Shown here: positions 1 to 5,332 of the stretch, piece by piece
Position numbering within the stretch: the stretch's first letter is position 1
How the letters are laid out: each line of letters begins with the position of its first letter
Source: Chloroflexota bacterium
GTDB taxonomy: Bacteria; Chloroflexota; Dehalococcoidia; Bin125
Assembly (NCBI GenBank): GCA_027296805.1
Contig: JAPUIR010000113.1
Location: 1-7,363, forward strand
Length of the DNA: 7,363 bases
Reading direction: 5' to 3'
The notes under the pieces: model-generated
The model's input: only the letters and a program-made list of their open reading frames with translations
Databases searched by the model: none
Told to the model about the DNA's origin: nothing
Position numbers and translations under genes: made by a program

Positions 1-1
1 C

Positions 2-916
2 TGGTCCATGCTGCGACTGGGGGCGTGGTGGACCGTCCTGGAGGAGGCGACGGATGCCAATCGGGGATTCCTGATGGGGGTCTACTCCGCCGTCGCCCGC
101 AGCGGATCGATGGTGGGCGTCGTGGCGGGCGGGGTTCTGACCGACGCGATCGGGCACCGCTGGACCCTGACCATCTTCGCCATCGTCACGGCACTCGGCG
201 GCCTGGCCTGGCTTGCCACCTCGGGCGGCGGGAAGTCTCCAGCCAAGCCGGCGCCGGAGGGATCGACGAGGGGCACCTTCGGTCTCGTCCTGCGCGACCG
301 GCGCCTGTTGATGACGGGCTTGGGCGGCTTGGCGGGGATGCTGGTCTTCTCGGGCCTGCTCACCGCATCACTCGGCTTCTACCTCGACGCGCGCTTCGGC
401 GATCGGATCGGATTGGCGGGGCTCACGATCGGGGTCGCGTCCTTCACGGGGATCGCGCTGGGCATCCGCTTCGGGATCGACTTGGTGCTCGCGCCCAGTG
501 CCGGGAGCCTGTCGGACCGGCTGGGACGAACGCCGGTCGTGCTCACGGCGTTCGTGCTGGGGGCGGCGGGCCTGCTGACTCTGGCGGCCGCGCCACCACT
601 CGGGATCGTGATCGTCGCGGTGATCGCGGCGTTCGTCTCGTCGACGGCGTTGATCGTCTTGCTCCACGCACGGGCGGGGGACCTGGCGCCACCGTCGCGT
701 CGCGCCGCGGTTATGAGCGTCTACGCCACCTTCCTGGACCTGGGCTCAGCGCTGGGCCCGCTGGTGGGGCTCTCCCTGGGCACGCTGGGAGGTCTGCGCT
801 GGGCGTTCGTGGGAGGCGGTTTGCTTCTGCTGCTGATAGCCCTGTTATACCGCCGCGTCACGACCGATGACCTCGTCGTCGGCGCGGTGGAGGTGTCGAC
901 GCCCCTCAGCCGTTGA
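2..916 (+). CDS. Major facilitator superfamily transporter, C-terminal part (5' end outside the window)
   Basis: This is probably an inner-membrane secondary transporter; the substrate cannot be read from the sequence. The frame is open from base 2, and the ATG at base 8 is unlikely to be the start because a whole MFS protein has about 400 residues and twelve helices. Counting from that ATG, the fragment shows the GG-V-L-T-D...G-H-R loop between helices 5 and 6 (about 41-51), helix 6 (51-71), a polar central loop (72-100), and helices 7 to 12 (about 101-123, 139-161, 176-195, 198-219, 232-258, 263-281). GSLSDRLGR at 166-174 matches the MFS motif A repeat of the second half. Helices 1-4 are missing at the window edge. 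The gene runs towards prmC and overlaps its stop by 11 bases. MFS membership is well supported; a drug or metabolite efflux role would be a guess. Confidence 0.88.
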   Translation, partial: WSMLRLGAWWTVLEEATDANRGFLMGVYSAVARSGSMVGVVAGGVLTDAIGHRWTLTIFAIVTALGGLAWLATSGGGKSPAKPAPEGSTRGTFGLVLRDRRLLMTGLGGLAGMLVFSGLLTASLGFYLDARFGDRIGLAGLTIGVASFTGIALGIRFGIDLVLAPSAGSLSDRLGRTPVVLTAFVLGAAGLLTLAAAPPLGIVIVAVIAAFVSSTALIVLLHARAGDLAPPSRRAAVMSVYATFLDLGSALGPLVGLSLGTLGGLRWAFVGGGLLLLLIALLYRRVTTDDLVVGAVEVSTPLSR

Positions 917-1784
917 CGGCTTTGACCACCCGTGGCTGGCCGGAGAGGTCGTCCAAGACCTCGATCACGGCCATCGGAAGCATGCGCTGCAGCGCGGCGC
1001 TCACCGTGTCCTCCTGGCCGCTGTCGAGCTCGATCAGCGCGACGCCCTGGGGCGCCAGCCGCGATCCGAGCTGCGTCAGGAGTCGCAGGATGAGCTCCGT
1101 GCCGGTGGTACCGGGGGTCAGGGCCTGTCGCGGTTCGTGCTCGGCGACCTCGGGCTCGAGTTCGGCCAAGCGACCCTCCGGGACGTAGGGCAGGTTCGCC
1201 ACGACGCAGTCCACGGGGCCGTTGATCGGCGTGAGCAGGTCGCCTTGGATCCAGTCGCCGGGACGACGGGGGATCAGCCGTTGCGCGTTGCGGCGCGCGA
1301 CCAGCAGCGCCTCGCGGGAGACATCGATGCCGACCAGCCGGGCATCGCGGCGGTTCTTGACGATCGCGATACCGATCGCCCCGGAGCCCGTGCCTACGTC
1401 GACGACCGCCGCGCGCCGAACGCGCAGACGTCGCAAGTGATCGAGGGCAGCCTCGACGAGTAGCTCGCTCTCCGGCCGCGGGACGAGGACGTCCGGCGTC
1501 ACCTCGAAATCAAGCTTGTAGAACTCGCGGTTGCCGGTGATGTAGGCCAGCGGCTCTCGCTGAATGCGGCGCGCGAGTGTGGCCTCGAAGTCGCGCAGTG
1601 CCCCCGGGTCGAGACTCTCGGTCAGGTTCGCGTAGAGTTCCGCGCGGCTCTTGGCAGCGGCGTGTCGCAGCAGCACCTCGGCCTCGAAGCGTGCGTCCTC
1701 CACGCCAGCGTCCTCGAGACGTTGGGCGGCCTCCATCCAGACGTCGCGTAGGGCGGCGCCCTTCGACTCGGTGCTCTCGCTCAT
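906..1784 (-). CDS. prmC: Peptide chain release factor N5-glutamine methyltransferase PrmC
   Basis: PrmC is a cytoplasmic S-adenosylmethionine-dependent enzyme that methylates the glutamine of the GGQ motif in release factors 1 and 2. The 292 residues have the family's usual length. An N-terminal helical domain (1-90) includes the conserved REPLAYITGNREFY stretch at 77-89. VLVPRPESE follows at 99-107, the SAM-binding loop DVGTGSG at 129-135, an acidic D154 in the next strand, and the substrate-glutamine motif N-L-P-Y at 197-200. The usual form of that motif is NPPY; the leucine is a variant but N, P and Y are kept. The ATG shares four bases with the prfA stop (ATGA), and a strong GAGGAG Shine-Dalgarno lies 8 bases upstream, which fixes the start and implies translational coupling to RF1, its substrate. 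The 3' end overlaps the convergent MFS gene by 11 bases. Confidence 0.95.
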   Translation of the reverse strand: MSESTESKGAALRDVWMEAAQRLEDAGVEDARFEAEVLLRHAAAKSRAELYANLTESLDPGALRDFEATLARRIQREPLAYITGNREFYKLDFEVTPDVLVPRPESELLVEAALDHLRRLRVRRAAVVDVGTGSGAIGIAIVKNRRDARLVGIDVSREALLVARRNAQRLIPRRPGDWIQGDLLTPINGPVDCVVANLPYVPEGRLAELEPEVAEHEPRQALTPGTTGTELILRLLTQLGSRLAPQGVALIELDSGQEDTVSAALQRMLPMAVIEVLDDLSGQPRVVKAVNG

Positions 1785-2851
1785 CCCGTCTGCTCCTCGA
1801 GCAGGCGCGCCTCCTCGTCGGTCGCGACGGAGTCGATCAACTGGTCGAGCTCCCCTTCCAACACAGTGGCCAAGTTGTGCAGGGTGAGACCGATGCGGTG
1901 ATCGGTGACGCGGTTCTCAGGGAAGTTGTAGGTGCGGATCTTCTCGGCGCGCTGGCCGCGGCCCACCTGTGAGCGGCGCTCTTCGGAGCGCTCCTCTTCT
2001 TGACGCCGCATCTCCAGGTCGTAGAGCCGCGCCTTGAGGACCGACATGGCCTTGACTCGGTTCTTGAGCTGCGAGCGCTCGTCGGTACAGGTCACGGCGA
2101 TGCCGGTGGGCTCGTGGGTCAGTCGGATCCCCGACTCGACCTTATTGACATTCTGGCCGCCCGCGCCGCCGGAGTGGAAGCGATCCATGCGAATTTCGCT
2201 CGGATCGATAGTGAAGTCCATGTCCTCCACCTCGGGCAGCACCGCCACCGTCGCCGTCGACGTGTGGATCCGGCCCTGCGCCTCCGTGGCCGGCACACGC
2301 TGCACGCGGTGCACGCCGCTCTCGTACTTGAAGCGCGAGAATGCTCCCTTGCCGTTCACCTGGAACACGATCTCCTTGAAGCCGCCGGTGGGCGTCGTGT
2401 TGGCGGAGATGACCGAGGTCTTCCAGCGCTGGGCATCGGCGTAGCGCGAGTAGGCGCGGTACAGATCGCCGGCCCAGAGTCCGGCCTCGTCGCCGCCGGT
2501 GCCGGCCCGGATCTCGATGATCACATTGCGTTCGTCGTTGGGGTCCTTGGGCAGCAGCGCACGACGGGCATCTTCCCCCAGCCGCTCGATCTGCGCGCTG
2601 AGCGTCTCCACCTCGCTCTGCGCCATCGCGCGGAATTCTTCGTCGTCGGCTTCGGCCAGGACCTCTCTCGCCTGCTCCAGGTCATCTGTCGCCTTGCGAT
2701 ACTCGGCCAGCATGGAGATCAGTGGCTCCAGTTGGGAGCGCTCCCGCGCCAGCTCCCGCAGACGCGCGGGGTTACGGGCCACCTCGGGAGTCGCCATCTG
2801 CGCTTCGATCTCTTCGAAGCGCGCGCGCATCGCTTGAATTCGTTCCCACAT
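1781..2851 (-). CDS. prfA: Peptide chain release factor 1 (RF1)
   Basis: RF1 recognises UAA and UAG stop codons in the ribosomal A site and triggers peptide release. The 356-residue product has the normal RF1 length. It shows an N-terminal helical domain (1-100), the core signature EIRAGTGGDEA at 113-123, the codon-reading motif P-A-T at 187-189, and the catalytic GGQ at 231-233 in a conserved GGAGGQNVNK context. The PxT tripeptide marks RF1; RF2 has SPF there. A charged arginine/glutamate-rich segment follows (about 280-300), then RTYNFPENRVTDHRIG (306-321). I chose the ATG at 2851 because its protein begins like known RF1 sequences and the codons just upstream contain no start. An open frame reaches 2938, but those extra residues overlap hisS and look non-coding. 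The nearest purine-rich run is about 18 bases away, so the ribosome binding site is unusual. It lies 40 bases after hisS and overlaps prmC by four. Confidence 0.97.
   Translation of the reverse strand: MWERIQAMRARFEEIEAQMATPEVARNPARLRELARERSQLEPLISMLAEYRKATDDLEQAREVLAEADDEEFRAMAQSEVETLSAQIERLGEDARRALLPKDPNDERNVIIEIRAGTGGDEAGLWAGDLYRAYSRYADAQRWKTSVISANTTPTGGFKEIVFQVNGKGAFSRFKYESGVHRVQRVPATEAQGRIHTSTATVAVLPEVEDMDFTIDPSEIRMDRFHSGGAGGQNVNKVESGIRLTHEPTGIAVTCTDERSQLKNRVKAMSVLKARLYDLEMRRQEEERSEERRSQVGRGQRAEKIRTYNFPENRVTDHRIGLTLHNLATVLEGELDQLIDSVATDEEARLLEEQTG
1793..1798 (-). promoter_or_regulatory. Shine-Dalgarno GAGGAG of prmC inside the prfA 3' end
   Basis: GAGGAG on the minus strand sits within the last codons of prfA, 8 bases before the prmC ATG at 1784. 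With the ATGA stop-start overlap it implies re-initiation by ribosomes finishing prfA. Confidence 0.75.
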
Positions 2852-2891
2852 GTCTGTCGCCGGACTGGGCCCCTCCGGTCGGGAGCGGCTC

Positions 2892-4163
2892 CTACTCCTG
2901 AGTATACGCGGCGGCCTGCTGAAGCTCCGTGACCACATCGGTCAGGGCAACACTCCGCTGTTCGCTGCGGCCCAGGTCGCGGATCTCGGCCACCCCCTCC
3001 GCCAGTTCCCGTTCGCCCACGATCACCGCGAAGCGCGCCTTCATCCGATTCGCTTGGCGGAGCTGCGCCTTGAGTGAGCGCCCGCCGTAGGCCATCGTCG
3101 CGCCCAGCCCGACGCGTCGCAGATCCGCGGCGATCCGCGCAGCCGTCGACGCGGCCTCATCGCCCAGGTTGACGATGAACACGTCCGGCTTGTCGGCGGC
3201 CTCCGGAGCGAGATCTTGCTCCTTCAGGTTGAGCGCCATCCGCTCGATACCCATGCCGAAGCCGATGCCGGGAGTAGCCGGACCACCGATCGCTTCGATC
3301 AGGCCGTCGTAGCGGCCGCCGGCCAGCAGCGTGACCTGGGAGCCCTCGCGCGCCGGAACCAGCTCAAACACCGTGTGTGTGTAGTAGTCCAACCCGCGAA
3401 CCAGCGTCGGCTCCTCGCGAAACGGGATCGCCAGGCGCGTCAGCACCTCCTTGAGCGCGGCGTAGAAGGCGGCGGACTCCGCTCGCAGACTTGCCGCGAT
3501 GTGGGGGGCACCCTCCTGAAAGGGACGGCAAGACCCCTTCTTGCAGTCGAGCAGGCGCATGGGCGCGCGCTCGAAGCGGTTGCGGCAGTCCTCACAAAGC
3601 GAGGCGAGGTGCGGGCGGAAGTGCTCCTGGAGCAGAGGCACGTAGGCGCTCCGGTCCTCGGCGTCACCGATGCTGTTGAGCAGGAGCGTGAGCTCGCGCA
3701 GGCCGAGCTCTTCGGCGATGCGCCAGCCCAGCTCAACGACCTCCGCGTCGAGGGCGGGATCCAACACCCCGATCGCCTCGATGCCGAACTGCGTGTGCTG
3801 CCGGTAGCGCCCCGCCTGCGGGCGCTCGTAGCGGAAGTTGGGCTGCTCGTAGTAGAGCTTGACCGGCTGGGGTTCATTGGCCAATCCGTGCTCCAGATAC
3901 GTTCGACAGACCGCCGCCGTGCTCTCGGGCCGCAGGGCAAGGCGATCCCCGCCTCGGTCATCGAAGAGGTACATCTCCTTCTCGACGATGTCGGTGCCAT
4001 CTCCGACACCACGCACGAACAGATCGGCGTCTTCGATGACCGGCGTGGCGATCGGTTCGTAGCCCGCGAGCCCTGCGACACGCGCGGCCGTTTCACCGAC
4101 GTAGCGTTGGACCGCGAAATCGGCCGGGAGCACATCGTGGGTGCCGCGGGGCGCTCGAAACAC
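2892..4163 (-). CDS. hisS: Histidyl-tRNA synthetase
   Basis: HisRS is a cytoplasmic class II synthetase, normally a homodimer, that attaches histidine to tRNA-His. With a GTG start at 4163 it has 423 residues, close to the E. coli enzyme, and opens with (V)FRAPRGTHDVLP, a typical HisRS N-terminus. Motif 2 is at about 110-132 (FRYERPQ..R...TQFG), the histidine-specific signature RGLDYYT at 256-262, AGGRYDG at 281-287, and motif 3 GIGFGMGIERM at 299-309. An anticodon-binding domain fills about 325-423. Four cysteines at 190, 193, 207 and 212 sit in the insertion region (CEDC...DCKKGSC) and could bind a metal. The start is not certain: an in-frame ATG at 4229 would add 22 arginine-rich residues, but it has no Shine-Dalgarno, whereas the GTG has AGGA 8 bases upstream. 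It is the first gene of the hisS-prfA-prmC cluster. Confidence 0.95.
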   Translation of the reverse strand: MFRAPRGTHDVLPADFAVQRYVGETAARVAGLAGYEPIATPVIEDADLFVRGVGDGTDIVEKEMYLFDDRGGDRLALRPESTAAVCRTYLEHGLANEPQPVKLYYEQPNFRYERPQAGRYRQHTQFGIEAIGVLDPALDAEVVELGWRIAEELGLRELTLLLNSIGDAEDRSAYVPLLQEHFRPHLASLCEDCRNRFERAPMRLLDCKKGSCRPFQEGAPHIAASLRAESAAFYAALKEVLTRLAIPFREEPTLVRGLDYYTHTVFELVPAREGSQVTLLAGGRYDGLIEAIGGPATPGIGFGMGIERMALNLKEQDLAPEAADKPDVFIVNLGDEAASTAARIAADLRRVGLGATMAYGGRSLKAQLRQANRMKARFAVIVGERELAEGVAEIRDLGRSEQRSVALTDVVTELQQAAAYTQE

Positions 4164-4389
4164 GTCCGTCGTCCTGTCCTCGGTCGCTCGCCAAGGCAGC
4201 GACAACCGGCGGTCGCGGCCTGAACTCATCCTAGGCAGGCGAGGCGAGGCGGGGAAGCGGGCGTCAGTCCTGCCTCAGTACGCCGTCAGGGCCAACACCC
4301 CAACACTGAGCGGGACGAAGACGGCCGCTCGCTGCTACGCGCGAACGCCCTGGGCGAATGGTCAAAGCTGCGTCGTAATGCGAGAGGCG
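4164..4389. other. Intergenic region between the DUF6159-like gene and hisS
   Basis: These 226 bases hold no credible gene. On the minus strand, reading from the DUF6159-like stop towards hisS, I see TTGACC (4365-4360), a good -35 match without a convincing -10 at 16-18 bases. Next comes a stem-loop GAGCGG/CCGCTC (4330-4325 with 4313-4308, 11-base loop) without a T-run. A three-fold AGGCG tandem follows (4237-4251 on the plus strand, pyrimidine-rich CGCCT on the minus strand), then GGCGAG (4192-4187), able to pair with it. The region probably contains the hisS promoter and leader, but no single element is proven. No T-box core sequence (AGGGTGGNACCGCG) is present. Confidence 0.5.
4172..4175 (-). 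promoter_or_regulatory. Shine-Dalgarno AGGA deciding the hisS GTG start
   Basis: AGGA on the minus strand lies 8 bases before the GTG at 4163. A second AGGA at 4177-4180 is slightly farther away. The competing ATG at 4229 is preceded by a pyrimidine-rich stretch with no purine-rich site. This supports the shorter HisRS. Confidence 0.6.
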
Positions 4390-5244
4390 CTAGCCCCGGA
4401 AGGCCTGCGTGCCGCCGGCGCCGTAGGCGCCCTCCAAGAGCGCGCGGTCGAAGAACTGCGGCTGGACGTTCTCCGCGACATGCTCATAGAGCGCCATCTT
4501 GAAGATGCCCTCCATGGCGTTGACCACAGCGAACGCGATCGCCGCCAGTGGGACAACCACAATGGCTGCCGCGATCGGCGAGAGCGGCACCAGAATGGCA
4601 GCGGCGATGATCGCTGGGAGGAGCGCGATCATGCGGATGATGCCGAAGCCAAAGCCGGACACCAGCTGCTCTCCCCAGGTCCGGCTGAAGTAGCCCTTGG
4701 AACGCTTGATCGCCTCGATCGGGCCCACTCCTTCAACGATCAGGATCGGCACGACGAAGAACGTCATATAGGCCCAGACGGCGCCCACGATGCCGATCAT
4801 CATGCGGCCGATGAACGAGTCCGTCTTGCCGCGTAGGTAGGTCAAGAGGATGAAGATGATGGCGGAGATCACGGACCAACCAAAGACGGCGCCGAGGTGC
4901 TTGTTGACGGCCGCGAAGCCCGTGCGCAGGTTGGGGTCCCCACCCTTGAGCCGGTGGCGGGCCGCGCCCATGAGGGCCGCGTTGAAGTAATTGATGACGA
5001 AGATCGCGGCGACAATCGCGAGGACACCAAGGACGATGTCGCCCGCGGTCAGCGCCGCCTCTGCGTCCAGCCGGTCCAGCGTCCCGATGGAGGCGCCAAT
5101 CGCCACAGCGATTCCCACGACGATGAGCACAAAAATGCCCGACATGATCGGGAAAAGAAGCAGCTCCTTGTCCTTGCGCAGGACCGAAGCCGAGATCTTC
5201 GTGATGTTCCACGTGTTGCCGAAGGTTCGGAAAATACCACCCAT
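4390..5244 (-). CDS. DUF6159-like integral membrane protein of unknown function
   Basis: The 284-residue product is an integral membrane protein that I recognise by pattern, not by a search, as resembling the DUF6159 family. Its function is unknown. A short cytoplasmic-looking N-terminus ends in VLRKDKELLLFP (21-32), a characteristic opening of such proteins. About six hydrophobic segments follow (31-53, 70-95, 117-136, 147-170, 196-217, 221-243), separated by short polar loops such as ARHRLKGGDPNLR (95-107) and EAIKRSKGYFSRTWGEQ (177-193). The C-terminal 35 residues are soluble and contain YEHVAEN and a glycine-rich end. The arrangement resembles permease-like accessory membrane proteins, but no catalytic motif is visible. 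The ATG at 5244 is favoured by that N-terminus, yet has no Shine-Dalgarno; the mRNA may be leaderless or nearly so. The gene stands between polA and hisS on the same strand, with 88 and 226 bases of spacing. Confidence 0.88.
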   Translation of the reverse strand: MGGIFRTFGNTWNITKISASVLRKDKELLLFPIMSGIFVLIVVGIAVAIGASIGTLDRLDAEAALTAGDIVLGVLAIVAAIFVINYFNAALMGAARHRLKGGDPNLRTGFAAVNKHLGAVFGWSVISAIIFILLTYLRGKTDSFIGRMMIGIVGAVWAYMTFFVVPILIVEGVGPIEAIKRSKGYFSRTWGEQLVSGFGFGIIRMIALLPAIIAAAILVPLSPIAAAIVVVPLAAIAFAVVNAMEGIFKMALYEHVAENVQPQFFDRALLEGAYGAGGTQAFRG

Positions 5245-5253
5245 AGTTAGTCA

Positions 5254-5262
5254 ATCGTACCA
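5254..5262 (-). promoter_or_regulatory. Candidate extended -10 promoter element before the DUF6159-like gene
   Basis: On the minus strand the sequence is TGG-TACGAT, a TGn extension directly joined to a hexamer matching TATAAT at four of six positions. No good -35 lies 16-18 bases upstream, which extended -10 promoters can tolerate. The hexamer ends 9 bases before the ATG, so transcription would begin about 2-3 bases before the start codon and give a nearly leaderless mRNA. Confidence 0.4.
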
Positions 5263-5315
5263 CGAAACGGTTCCCGATGACGCGGGCGGATGGGCAAGGG
5301 TTTTACGCAACACCG

Positions 5316-5332
5316 GTCCGCACGATGCAGAC
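5316..5332 (-). terminator. Stem-loop directly after the polA stop codon, candidate terminator
   Basis: The first base after the polA TGA begins GTCTGCA-TCG-TGCGGAC, a 7-bp stem (one G-U pair, read as RNA) with a three-base loop. No T-run follows (the next bases are CGGTGTTGCG), so it is not a classical intrinsic terminator. Such stems without U-tracts may stop polymerase or protect the 3' end in GC-rich genomes. Its position suggests polA closes its transcription unit here. Confidence 0.4.

Noticed and set aside
867..1463. 198-codon plus-strand frame overlapping the MFS end and opposite prmC
   Set aside because: It has no family resemblance, and both overlapped genes are well supported.
2000..2932. 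310-codon open frame antisense to prfA
   Set aside because: It is rich in Arg, His, Leu and Gly without a recognisable domain and lies wholly opposite a convincing RF1 gene; a GC-skew shadow.
2852..2938. N-terminal extension of prfA to the ATG at 2938
   Set aside because: The extra 29 residues are Arg/Ser/Pro-rich, overlap the hisS 3' end and have no counterpart in RF1.
3216..4223. 335-codon open frame antisense to hisS
   Set aside because: It has shadow-like composition and no motif, while the opposite strand shows all HisRS signatures.
4308..4330. Stem-loop GAGCGG/CCGCTC as terminator of the DUF6159-like gene
   Set aside because: It has an 11-base loop, no T-run and lies about 60 bases after the stop; mentioned only within the intergenic description.
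4230..4389. T-box riboswitch upstream of hisS
   Set aside because: Aminoacyl-tRNA synthetase genes can carry T-boxes, but the conserved antiterminator core and a terminator with T-run are absent.
4141..4836. 231-codon plus-strand frame spanning the intergenic region and the opposite of the membrane protein gene
   Set aside because: Its C-terminal part is an Asp/Arg/His-rich antisense shadow, and no ribosome binding site or domain supports it.
4733..5263. 176-codon frame on the same strand as the DUF6159-like gene
   Set aside because: It is a +1-type shadow rich in Arg, His and Pro; the alternative frame gives a clean six-helix membrane protein.
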